Assembly: GCA_963930655.1 (NCBI GenBank)
Contig: OZ005602.1
Coordinates: forward strand, 8,424,001 to 8,488,000
Direction of reading: 5' to 3'
Origin: Myrica gale
Taxonomy: Eukaryota > Streptophyta > Magnoliopsida > Fagales > Myricaceae
DNA length: 64,000 bases
In this document: one piece after another, positions 47,493 through 57,341 of the stretch
Layout of the letters: each line of letters starts with the position of its first letter
How positions within the stretch are numbered: the stretch's first letter is position 1
Translations under genes and position numbers: made by a program
The notes under the pieces: generated by a model
Databases searched by the model: none
Told to the model about the DNA's origin: nothing
What the model saw: the letters and a program-made list of their open reading frames with translations, nothing else

Positions 47493-48278
47493 TGATGAGA
47501 ATCCGAGCAAGGTTTCAAATGAGCTAGTTCAAGTTTCCGTAGAGCCGGTTACGAGAGAACGAGACAAGAAGTTCAAGGATGGAATCGACGAACTCATTCA
47601 AGAGATATGGGCTCAAGGAAAGTCATGGAGGCCCATTAAAGATGATCCACATTCTAGAAGGACCCGGTCAAGAGTTATTTTTGGGTCTATTCTAGAAGAA
47701 TCGGATTGCATGGCTATTCTAAGGGTCAAATCCTTTCCTTTCATGGTCTTTTGATCATTTCCTAATTTTTAGGAATAATTGATTTGAATTTGAATTCAAA
47801 TCAAATGATAGTTTATCCATTTTCCTAATTTTTAGGAATATTTGATTTGAATTTGAATTCAAATCAAATGTTAGTTTATCCCTTTTACTTAGCCGGATTT
47901 TTAGGAAAATTTAATTTCTTTCAAATTTGAATTAGTTTCCCTTTTTAATTAGAATCCTATTCTTGGAGGGATGTTCCAAGTATATTTAAAGGGCCTTTGG
48001 GCATGTAGAAGACACACAACTTGGAGGTTAATATTATTTGAGAGGTCTTGTGATTCTCTTTGGTTCTTTGAAGAACTTCTCAAACTGATGGGTATTTCCC
48101 GTGGTGTTCAACTCGACTTATCAAACGGATTTTCATCCCCGTTTGTGGCGTCATCACCATACCGAGATTCTTGCTTTCCTAAGCAACGGGTCGAGGTTCC
48201 ACTCGAATCCATTCTAGAAACGATCTTGGGTTCCCTTTCGTTGTCGGGTCTCGTTACGAGATAACGGGGTTCACATCA
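47493..48278 (+). repeat. right LTR of the gag-only gypsy element
   Basis: Matches the left LTR apart from scattered single-base differences (for example tttccgtag/ttcccgtag) and the last bases. Upstream an open frame (EEISVEDHLAPEALPLAASK ...) runs from 47293 straight into the LTR-encoded pol-tail-like segment without a stop. Confidence 0.92.
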
Positions 48279-48562
48279 TTATATACACCGTTCGGACTAT
48301 AGAATTTAAAGCAAAGTGTTCGGACGTATGGTTATGCGTGCGCACGCAACAACAAAAAATATCCGTGCGAACGACATGTAACACCCGTGTGAACGGTTTT
48401 CTATATATTTGAATTAATTTAATTAAAATTTATGAAACAATATAAATATGAAGATATTTACTACTCATAATATAAAAAATATCTACAAATATGCAATCGT
48501 TATTAAAAGTAAATAAAATACATAATGGATAGGTACTGACAAAATAGTAAAAATATATAAAT

Positions 48563-50239
48563 TTACCCAAATTTTCGTTTGGGTGTCGAACGAGATTGCA
48601 TCTGTCTCATCTGCTCCATCAGCTGCTCACGCATCTGCTCCGCCATTAGTTGCATCCTCCGTTCTTGTTGTTCCACTAGGTTCTTTTGCAGCTCCTGCAT
48701 CATCTTCTGGTGTTCTTCGTCTTTCTTCCGTTGCTGCTCCTCCATCATCTGGAGATGCTCTCGCATCGTCTGCTCCATATCTAACCGCTTAACCAGAAGC
48801 GCTTCATATTCTAACTGTCTAGCCCTCATCTCCTCAATCTGTAATCTGGCCTCCTCCAATCTCCGGGACAAATCAACAGACGATGCTGATGAAAATGATC
48901 CAACAGACCGTACTGAACGGCCTAAACCTCAAACGTAACCCGCTTTCGTCCCCAACACCTCAGTGAAGATCTCCACTTTGGTGTATGACTTTCCCTCTGA
49001 CTCGTGCTGCAACTGTAATGCCTCTATTTTTTCCTAAAAAAATAGAAAAATAAATAAAAATAGTACATATGAAACATAAACGCATACGAATGCATCATTA
49101 AAACTAACTTTACCACTTACAAAAAATTTTCGTGCATCTTCTGAAGTCCACATGCCATCCTTAGTAGTATGCGTCTTTTTATGCATCAGATTTTGGATTT
49201 TTCTGTATACTAAAAGAAATATAGAACATGCATATAAAAATATCTAAGTCATTTATTTAAATAATAAATAATAAAAATGTAAATTTATTACTTACTAACA
49301 ACGCTCTAGGGCGTTGGAAAGACCTCGCTCCTGATGTGTGTACAATCTTCAGCTTAGCTCTATTCTCCTTGTTGATTGCACTCCTCCTCTGCATTGTACA
49401 TTTACAATTGGTAACACAATTAAACATATGGCTAAAATAAACGTTTAGATCGGAAAGAAAATGTTTTACCTGAAATTCCTCACTCGCGAATAAATCACAA
49501 ACACGAGTCCATTCTTCCTTGTTCATATCGGGATACGGGTGCTCCAACGCCTCTTCTTTGGAATTGAACACCGAGTAATGCTGGAACATTCTATTTTTGT
49601 GCGTCCTATACGTTGTGTTCATCGTTGACGTTACAGTGACGCGATCCTCGGCTCGGTCGTAATCTAGTTGGAAGTCATCCTTAACATATACAACAGTTAG
49701 AAACGTAAAAAAGTTTCAACAGTTAAAATTTAATAAATTATACTTACCAACACTCGGCTCATCACATACGATTTAACCTCGTCGGGGACCTCCTTCCACT
49801 TACTCTTCTCAAATGGGACATGTTGTCGAACGAGCGCACCAATATGGCTCGAGAGCATTGAGGACGCCTTGTCATCACCCCCAGTACGTCCATAAGGGAT
49901 ATGTACGATCAGCTTTCCTCCGGTGCGAGCCTTGAGTAAGCAATCCCGCGCGTACTACCTCGAACGTGTCTAATTCCGGACGTCGCTACAAATGAAGAAC
50001 AATAAATTTAAAATTCAATTAAGCATAGAGAATTAAAAGTCATAATATTTAATAAAGATTGAGGGGGCAAGATACTTACACGCACAACTACTCTGGGTGC
50101 CTACTGGACTGGCTATGGTAGGGGACGATAATTCATTTCTATTCTTAAGCGAAGGACCCGACACTGCTAGTGTACCCGGACTACTCTCAGCTCGAACTGA
50201 TGAATCGCACCGTAGACGTTTCCCTCCCGCTGGCATCAC
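48563..50239 (-). pseudogene. CACTA TnpA-like gene (Transposase_24 family), multi-exon, broken
   Basis: Probable exons on the minus strand: 50239-50080 (MMPAGGKRLRCDSS..., donor GTAAGT); 49985 to about 49750 (ARTGGKLIVHIPYGRTGGDD, HVPFEKSKWKEVPDEVKSYV); 49679-49470 (DDFQLDYDRAEDRVTVTS, HPYPDMNKEEWTRVCDLFAS); 49388-49300 (RRSAINKENRAKLKIVHTSG); about 49205-49125 (MHKKTHTTKDGMWTSEDARK); about 49033-48563 (HESEGKSYTKVEIFTEVLGT, then a long coiled coil). This order matches plant Transposase_24 (Ptta/En/Spm) proteins, which bind subterminal repeats. An apparent frameshift near 49925 and a TGA within 'KAGYV*GLG' near 48935, where family members carry CGA (Arg), make it a pseudogene. Confidence 0.75.
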
Positions 50240-50344
50240 GTCGACCTGTGACCAAATAAATCAATATTAGAGAAAAAAAAACACAATGAATTATATTACT
50301 CAAAATGAATAAAAAATAAAATGCAAAAATATGATCGCAAATTT

Positions 50345-50665
50345 AATTGAAACGATAAACGATTCCGAGGATTCATCGCTTCCTTCTACTTCACATTGTT
50401 GTGGACCACTCTCATCGGTTACCGGCAGATAAGCCTCGACGTCATTTTCTAGTCAACGGGATCATGTCAAATGAGCTAAAGTCCACAAAAGTTCAATAGA
50501 CTCATTCTCTTGGTATGCTTCACGGTTCGACGGTCCTTCTCCATCTTCACTAGCTTCCTCTTCAATAGGTGGAATATCATACGTGTTTCTAGGGGTAATC
50601 TTTTGAACAATCTGCCAGTGGCCGCCCAACTACATATCAAACTGTCCATAACATGGACAATTCAA
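50345..50665 (-). pseudogene. C-terminal tail of a TnpD-like CACTA transposase
   Basis: The minus strand reads LGGHWQIVQKITPRNTYDIP, PIEEEASEDGEGPSNREAYQ and ENESIELLWTLAHLT, then a stop, then LENDVEAYLPVTDESGP. The 'W.IVQK..PR..YDIP' motif is typical of the C-terminus of plant TnpD/Transposase_21-associated proteins. The catalytic part is missing; to the right the sequence turns at once into CGTCCGAAC repeats. This is the scar of a large internal deletion. Confidence 0.6.
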
Positions 50666-50739
50666 GAATTACATCCAGTTCGTTATCCGAACTTCGTGTA
50701 ATTCTTAAACGGGATCTAAGGCTACTAAATGAATGCATG

Positions 50740-51720
50740 ACATTACAACAAATACCGTTCAGACGTTACATAACGGTCCGAACCATACACAAATACGTTC
50801 GGACGCATTTCTCAAAGCGTCCAAACAACCAAATGGAGTCCGGACGGTAAATAAACCGTCTGGACTGCGATTGTCAAACAAGACATTTCTTCGACACACA
50901 GACGCAATTTTCAGTCAAAAAATCATGTCAAAATCAACCCAAATCACAAACACTTCAATATAAACACATCACAACCAACCCCAAACTCCATTACTACCAT
51001 TTTAGAACCTAAAATTTCGAAAAACACATGCTTTCATATATTAAAATAAAATTTTTTCATCCTCAAACAATTCAATTTAAAAACCACTAACCTCAAATGC
51101 AATCCAACTTCAAATTCTCAAAGATATGCTCTTTTCACAACCTCTTCAATGAGATTAAATGCCCAAAATCAGCTCTCCGCTTCTCCTCGTGCTCAAATCT
51201 CTCCTTTGCTTTTTTTCTCCGTTTTTCCTCCATTGTATGCGAATCTGTAACTTTCATACGTTTGAATATCGTTCAGACCGATAAAATAACGTTCGGACGC
51301 ATAGGTGTATAATTTTTTGAGGGAATACATGCCGCCAAAATTTTCAAATACGTCTGAACTACTATTTACCCATCCGAACTCCATCTTACAGTTCAACACA
51401 CCGTTTTAGTAATTCTCAAATGACAGCGTATGCTCAATAACATATACGTTCGGACTGTCACATACCGCCCGAACATTACCTTACATTATCCAAGACTGTT
51501 TAGGAAATACCAACACCATAGCGTCTGATAATAAACAATAACGTCCGAACGGTATTAAAACGGGTTCGGACGCTATTTTGAATTTCATCAGTCCCGACCG
51601 TCTAAAACTATGTTCGGACGGTTTGTTTTATATAATAAGACACTGTTCGATTTTACATTGATTAGTCCGGACGGAGAAATTCAGGTCCGAACGTTTTTCA
51701 ACAATATGTATTTATTTTAT
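50740..51720. repeat. CACTA repeat cluster, internal
   Basis: Dense CGTCCGAAC/GTTCGGACG-type motifs (for example near 50799, 51288, 51449, 51541, 51570, 51610, 51664) interspersed with AT-rich DNA. Short open frames here are not credible genes. Confidence 0.75.
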
Positions 51721-52012
51721 TCATTTTTTTAATTAACTTTATTAACAAATATTAAATCACCAAAGTTAGTTAATAATGTAAATAATAAATTTTTTTTGAA
51801 TAAGTGTACCGAAATTATAAACGTAATATTAATTAACATATTATATTAAGTTCTAATAAATAAAAAATAACATAACTGAAATGACATAAAACATAATATG
51901 AACAAAAATATCAAATAAAATTTATACATGTCCACAAAACATAATATAAAATTAAATGTCCTCAAAACATAATAAAAAAAACAAACGTAATAATAAAAGT
52001 AAATAAGGAAGA
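51721..52012. other. AT-rich interior of the CACTA element
   Basis: Nothing recognised. Confidence 0.5.
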
Positions 52013-53244
52013 CTACGAATCATCCTCATCATCATCATCCGTCAGTTTTAGGACATGACGAACGTGGCGAAGGTGCTCCTCTATCAGCACAACCCGCTCC
52101 ATCAGAGGAAAGAGCTCCACACCGGTTGCCACGCCCCTCAAACTCTCCTTAAGCACATCGACCTCCTTCTTCCACTCAGCGTCCATGTCGGCGACCTTCT
52201 GCTCCAAAGTCGTCACACGACGACTGATATCACTGACCATGCAATGGGTGGGTTGCAAGACCGACTACATCCGCTGAGACAGCTCAGTCATCATATCGTC
52301 CATCCAACTCGGTCGTTGTGGCCCAAGTCCATGGGTCGAGCTCTGCCCAGGATCCTCTCTCTCCATTGCCTCCGCGGGTTGCACCTGTCGTCTTCCTCTA
52401 GCAAACCGAGCGGCTTGCAGCGCTCGGCGTGTCTGGTCCATCAATTTGGAGAGCCTGGTCTTATTGATCACCCCCAGTGGAAGCGCCTTCGCTCGTCACC
52501 ACCCTCGGGTACCAGCATGGCGTGCAGGAACTGGGTCAGAAGAATCCCGTGCGGCAATGAAGTCGTAGTATCAATCTTCAAGGCCTCTGCACGAATGGAC
52601 TGGTAGATGTACGATGCTATATCAACAGATAGCCCCCGTACAACTACCAGGTACAGGAACTCGGCCCGACTATAGGATAACTCTGTGGTATGCTTCTTCG
52701 GGTCGATGGAGGAGCATAGGATCAGATGCATGATCCGCCAAAAAGGAAGCAGCTGCCCGTGTACCATATAGGCTCCGTCCAAGATCGTTGTATCATCCCC
52801 CAGCATGGTCCGGAATACCTCGGCCTTAGTAGGACGGCCTTCCTCGCTCATTGGCAGGTTTGGGAACGCTGTCAAATCTCTCTCGTAGCCCAAGAAATTC
52901 GCCAGCTCGTCCGGAGAGAATATGATCGGAACGTTACGGACAATAACCTCCATACTAGGCTCCTCGAGGTCCCTCGCCCATAATATAGAGAAATAAAACT
53001 CCCGCACCATATTTTTCGACGCATAGCCGGTCCTGTGGATCAATGGAAGCCAACCTAACCCCTCCACCAATTCCGGAAGCGTCCGACCCTCAAATGTGAG
53101 GTCGTTAAAGTCGGCCAATTTGATGTCCCGCTCGACAACAATCGAGCGCGACATATTGATAGTTGTATGCTGCTCCACTGTCAAAGCTCGACTGGAAGAT
53201 TGCTCCTCATCAGTCTGGCCGTTGGTACGTGGTCGCTTACTCAT
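52013..53244 (-). pseudogene. 'putative plant transposon protein' (PF20167-like) with coiled-coil tail
   Basis: The minus strand opens MSKRPRTNGQTDEEQSS and runs 258 residues: LTFEGRTLPELVEGLGWLPL, MVREFYFSILWARDLEEPSM, VRNVPIIFSPDELANFLGYE, LLPFWRIMHLILCSSIDPKK, AEFLYLVVVRGLSVDIASYI. These are the hallmarks of the plant-specific transposon-associated domain PF20167. A run of five Gs at the end (RRFHWG, then stop) suggests a one-base insertion; the other frame continues VINKTRLSKLMDQTRRALQA, a TAG (CAG expected) follows SQRM, and a coiled coil (VTTLEQKVADMDAEWKKEVD) ends in an acidic DDDDEDDS tail. Function unknown. It is flanked on both sides by CACTA repeats. Confidence 0.7.
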
Positions 53245-53259
53245 TTTTTAATGAATTTG

Positions 53260-53920
53260 CACAAAATAACGTTCGCACGGTTAGAACAACGTCCGAACGC
53301 AAATATATACGTTCGGACGTGTAATATAAGCGTCCGAACAATGACAAAACGTCAACGTATCGATTTTGGATACTCGTCCCAACCATAAGAAGATAAAAAA
53401 AAACTATTAAATTTAACATCAAAGCGTTCGGACTGCGTTGAAAGACAGTCCGGACATCCCAACCCTAAGACGATAAAAAAATATTTCAATTTAACATTAA
53501 AGCGTCTGGACTTCCGTGAAAGAGAGTCCGGACATAATCAAAATGACAATTTATACCACCGAAACACTACGACAAGAGTACCTCATTAAAGTGTACGCCA
53601 TGCGACGGTTTAGTGAACGTCTGGACTGGATAAAACACGTTCCAACGGGTACCTCATTTACTTTCAGATGCAATGCATGAGTCCGGAAGCGCATGTAGCT
53701 TTTGCTTATAAAAAAAAGGCGAGGTACGTCCGAACGTATATCAAACGTTCGGACTGGTACAACCGTTTTTAACTTTCGTATAACGAAAACAAGTGTACAC
53801 CATGCGACGGTTAAGTGAACGTCGGGACTGTATAAAAAACCGTTCCAACGTGTGCGTCACTTACTTTCGATAGCGATGCACGAGTCCGAACGCTCATGTA
53901 GAGAGTCCAAACAGATAGCA
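53260..53920. repeat. CACTA repeat cluster between accessory frames
   Basis: CGTCCGAAC-type motifs at about 53270-53340, 53425-53450, 53720-53760 and 53885. A block with 'tacaccatgcgacggtt(t/a)agtgaacgtc' is duplicated at about 53590 and 53794. Confidence 0.7.
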
Positions 53921-54345
53921 GATTTATTTCACAATTAAATTAACACAATTTAGTTTATTTCACAAAACCTAATTTATTTAAATGGATTAATTTAAGTAAA
54001 TAATTTAATTTATTTCATTCAACTAAATATATTTTGGCATGAATATTTAACTTAATTTCTTTATTTTAAATACATAAAAAAATATAATTAATCATATTTT
54101 ATATTAAATATCAATTATAACCAATCATCAATTTAATTTTAACTACTGATTTAAATATCAATTTAATTACCAATTATCCGTTTAAAATGTAATAAACTTA
54201 ATCTACTGAAAAAGACATAATTAATATAAAATATAAAAAATAATCCAACAACAGAATAAAAAACCACAATTGTAATGTCTATTACAAGCTACAAACGGTC
54301 CTTTAAAACGATAAATAAATAACTAAGTTTAAAGCAGAAATAGAA
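53921..54345. other. AT-rich interior of the CACTA element
   Basis: Nothing recognised. Confidence 0.5.
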
Positions 54346-54347
54346 GA

Positions 54348-54749
54348 CTAGTTCAAATCACGAGCTGCGACTGGCTCATCCAAATCTTGTCCGAGGGCAT
54401 CACGAACATGCGTCAAATGCTCCTCCATATTATCCACCCGTCTGACGAGTGTCTGCAGCTGTACCGGAACGGTATGAACAGACTGGGACAATTGAGACAA
54501 TTGTTCTCTCATCCTTATTAATTCCCTCTGCAAAATAGTAAACTCTTCCGTTATAGCCCTATCCGTCAGAGCAAATTTCGTCTCCAGACCGGTCAAACGG
54601 CATTGGAGCTCCATGCACAATGAATGCGTCGGCTGCATGATCGCCCGAATACTCTCGTTTAACTCCACTAAATACGCGTCTGCCCAGACTGGTCGCTCTG
54701 TCTGTCCTCCAACATTGGAAATACTTCTTCCAGATTGTTCCATGGTCAA
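54348..54749 (-). CDS. CACTA accessory coiled-coil protein, paralog of the 52-kb tail
   Basis: Intact 133-residue frame: MTMEQSGRSISNVGG, then VWADAYLVELNESIRAIMQP, THSLCMELQCRLTGLETKFA, heptad-like LQRELIRMREQLSQLSQSVH, and VRRVDNMEEHLTHVRDALGQ. It aligns with the tail of the 52-53 kb frame (QPTHCMVSDISRRVTTLEQK, then VVLIEEHLRHVRHVLKL), so the two are paralogs, but this one lacks the PF20167-like N-terminal domain. Whether it is expressed is unknown. A DNA-binding or multimerising role is only a guess. Confidence 0.5.
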   Translation of the reverse strand: MTMEQSGRSISNVGGQTERPVWADAYLVELNESIRAIMQPTHSLCMELQCRLTGLETKFALTDRAITEEFTILQRELIRMREQLSQLSQSVHTVPVQLQTLVRRVDNMEEHLTHVRDALGQDLDEPVAARDLN

Positions 54750-54759
54750 CCTAGCAAAA

Positions 54760-55700
54760 CCGTCCGAACATGAGCATAAACCGTTCGCACGTACAATAAC
54801 AATCCTGACGGTTTACAACAAGTCCGGACGTTGTGAAACGACGTCCGAACGTGGTTCGACGAACACTACCCAAACAGCCTAATTTCATAAAATAAAACAC
54901 CATAACAATCTAACAATCGACGTTATTTAATCGAAATACATAAATAAAACAACATAAGAAACGTTTTACCTGAAGTTCTTTGAGAAATATGGAATGGAGA
55001 GTGAAATCCAAGAGAAAAGTACGAGAGTAAGTTTGAGATTTTGACAAATTTTGTCGGTTTAATGTGGCCAGTACCCGTCCGAACGTATTATACTAGCGTT
55101 CGGACGGGTTTCAACGGTTATACTGACACGTGGCCCTATCAAATTTAACGTCATTAAATATGCCCGATTCGAAATGGTTCTAGACCTTATACGGTCCGAA
55201 CTCTATTTCTTTGTACGGACTGTATCGATGTCACGTGTCTGAAGTTTTGTAACGTGGAAACACACGATTCGCCGAAGATGCATTTATGATTGTGCGGACC
55301 TTTTGTTGTACCGTCCGGACTTGGGTATTTTTTCCGTTGGAACGTGGTTTATAACGTTCGGACTGAATTTAGTATTCATGACAATTTTTAATTTGTCACT
55401 CTAGTCTGACGATTACTATTCGTTAGGTAATGTCCATTCGGACTGTGTATCAAAGGAGTCCGGACGGGAGTGTAAAATTGTGACGATTCTAATTGTCACT
55501 CAGTTACGACGATGTGTTATTTGTCACCCTGCGTCGAGTCCGAACGGGTATCTTGAGAGTCCGGACGTTATGTTTTTTTTTGTGACGATTTTTTTCTTCA
55601 CTCATTCGCGACACGTGTATGTCGTCACACCAGCAATACGTCTGAACGGTGTTGTGACAGGTCCGGACGGTTTTGGAGTTCCTGAATAGTTTTGGGTGAC
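54760..55700. repeat. CACTA right subterminal repeat cluster
   Basis: More than a dozen CGTCCGAAC, GTCCGGACG or GTTCGGAC-type motifs up to about 55670, followed by GTGACGA/TTGTCAC words near the right terminus. Confidence 0.8.
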
Positions 55701-55798
55701 GAAATTAATATTTTGTCATGAAAAATTGAGTTTAAGTGACAAATTTTGGTTTGACACCCAAAATTTTGTCACCTAAACCATAATTTCTTGTAGTGGTA

Positions 55799-56495
55799 AG
55801 CGGTTGTGTTAGTCCCCATCATAAAGCGTTAGGGGTGACATTTTTAAAAAAAAATCAAAGAAATGTTTTCGTCATAGCTTATTAATAAAATTTTAGTTTG
55901 TAATCTTTTTTTAAAATTTTATTTTTTCCAGATTAATTTATTTTTATTTTACTATATTTGCTTAATGATTTATAATTTTTATATTCAATCTAAGGAACTA
56001 CACTTTTCCCCCTTTCAAGCACAACTCATTTCACATACGTGACCAGGACCCATTAAGACGAAACCATATCGATGTATTGGTTAAGTAACTGGTGACTGGT
56101 CAATGGTCAAGATACTCTAGCTTGACTCCTCCAAAAACCAGTACGATTTTCTTGGCCCCCAAGTCTACAATACAAAAAATCCGAGTATCTCGCTTTCTCT
56201 CATGATCTCATCCCCTAATTAATTTAAAAACTCCTTTTGAAAAAGGAAAAGGACGCGGTTTATAAGGACGTGGATGCTTCTTTGGGTGATTTGGTCCAAG
56301 CGCCAAGCAATTCCTTAATTTCCTTTTCGTACGTATCTTTTGAGTCTACTGCCTTAATTGGCGACCCTCCTACAAACCGCTTATAAAAGTAATAGGATTC
56401 CTAAGTTTTGCTTGGAAAGGAATCAATCTGGTCTGTATTTGAGAACTGAGGGTAATTCCTCGAAGTACTCACGCATATAGCAAAGGGGAACGACA
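55799..56495. other. intergenic, upstream of the zinc-ribbon gene
   Basis: AT-rich, no repeat recognised. Must contain the promoter of the gene at 56496 if that gene is active. I see no decisive motif. Confidence 0.45.
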
Positions 56496-57341
56496 ATGGG
56501 GTGGTGCAGCCACTGTATCAAAAGCTGCTGGGACGACTGCATTAACGGCTTACTGTAAGTGCTTTCCTGGCTTCTTGATCCCGAGAAATATCGATTCTAG
56601 ACGTCGTTTTCTCAAGCTTAATCTTTTATTCTTGTGATCTGCTTTCTTCTCACGGACCCAACCTGTTGTATTGCAGAGCCTGTCCTAAATGTGGGAAGGT
56701 TCTTGGTGAAGTCGGGGTCCGAAGAACTTCTTACATGAAGAAAGCTCGATTGAAAAGAATGAAAAGTGTAAAGAAAAGGCGACTGGGTAGAACGGGAACA
56801 GATCCGTTTTGTAGTTCTTCCAGTACGGTGATCCAGGAAAGCAATTTGTCAATTGAAGGTTCCAATAAAGCTACCGATCAAGGCAACCAGCTCCTTCCTG
56901 GGTACGTCCATTAATTCTCAATATTTACGTTTTGAATTTTTGTGAGTTTAGGGCTAATAATATTATTGTGAGTTTCATGCGGTCACACGGCAAAACTAGC
57001 ACCAAGATGACGTACTGGTGCACTCACTGTCTGCAAACCCGCTGGACAGAACTCAGTGGTGACTTCATGTAAGTGCTTTCATGGCTTGTCAATCCTGGTA
57101 GTGAGTCTTTACGTATGATTAATATTTCTCTTTTCTCAGATTAGTGAAGTTATTTTCCCTTCTGTCTCTTTTTATTTCTTTGGAATTCCTTTTCTCCCGA
57201 TTATTCTTCTGATATGGAGGGGCCGTTACGTATATATTTTTCGCCTGCAGATGCTGTTCTTTTTGCGGGAAGGTTTTTGGTCGAGTCATCGAGGAGCAAC
57301 TTTCTAATGGAGAAGAATCAGATTTTTTAGGATCAAATTAA
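56496..57341 (+). CDS. tandem double zinc-ribbon protein (TFIIB/BRF N-terminus-like), 4 exons
   Basis: Exons 56496-56554, 56677-56901, 56973-57068 and 57251-57341 join in frame to 156 residues. Ribbon 1 is MGWCSHC (Cys4, Cys7) with ACPKCGKVLG (Cys22, Cys25). Ribbon 2 is YWCTHC (Cys111, Cys114) with CSFCGKVFG (Cys129, Cys132). Both are C-x2-C-x14-C-x2-C. Ribbon 1 resembles the N-terminus of plant BRF1/TFIIB-like factors ('MVWCNHC..ACDLCGRIL'). A basic, possibly nuclear-targeting stretch (MKKARLKRMKSVKKRRLGR) lies at 40-58. Each ribbon is split by an intron at the same codon phase, and both introns begin GTAAGTGCTTTC, so one unit was copied from the other. The cyclin-fold part of TFIIB/BRF is absent. 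Alternative: the 71-bp intron 2 is weak (acceptor gtgag), and reading through gives a 98-residue single-ribbon protein ending PGYVH, with a separate second gene. The function is unknown. Confidence 0.72.

Larger units (their letters stand above)
45245..48278 (+). mobile_element. gag-only Ty3/gypsy element nested in the CACTA element
   Basis: 3,034 bp with LTRs of 785 and 786 bp that are nearly identical over their length, bounded TG...CA and flanked by the 5-bp duplication TTATA (45240-45244 and 48279-48283). A primer-binding site follows the left LTR. The interior of about 1.46 kb holds only gag sequence and a short stretch before the right LTR. Protease, RT and integrase are absent, so it depends on a partner for mobility. 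High LTR identity indicates recent insertion. Confidence 0.93.
44681..55795. mobile_element. CACTA (En/Spm) transposon, 11,115 bp, non-autonomous
   Basis: The left end is CACTACAAGAAAAAAC and the right end TTTCTTGTAGTG, a 12-bp perfect terminal inverted repeat, with partial continuation as 'GGGTGACAAA'/'AGGTGACAAA'. The 3-bp flank GTA is duplicated (44678-44680, 55796-55798), as expected for CACTA elements. All element genes lie on the minus strand. It carries a decayed TnpA-like gene and only the tail of a TnpD-like transposase, so it cannot move itself. A gypsy element has inserted near its left end; without that insert it would be about 8.1 kb. Confidence 0.95.

Noticed and set aside
44681..55795. 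Autonomous CACTA element
   Set aside because: No catalytic TnpD region is present and the TnpA-like gene has a stop and an apparent frameshift.
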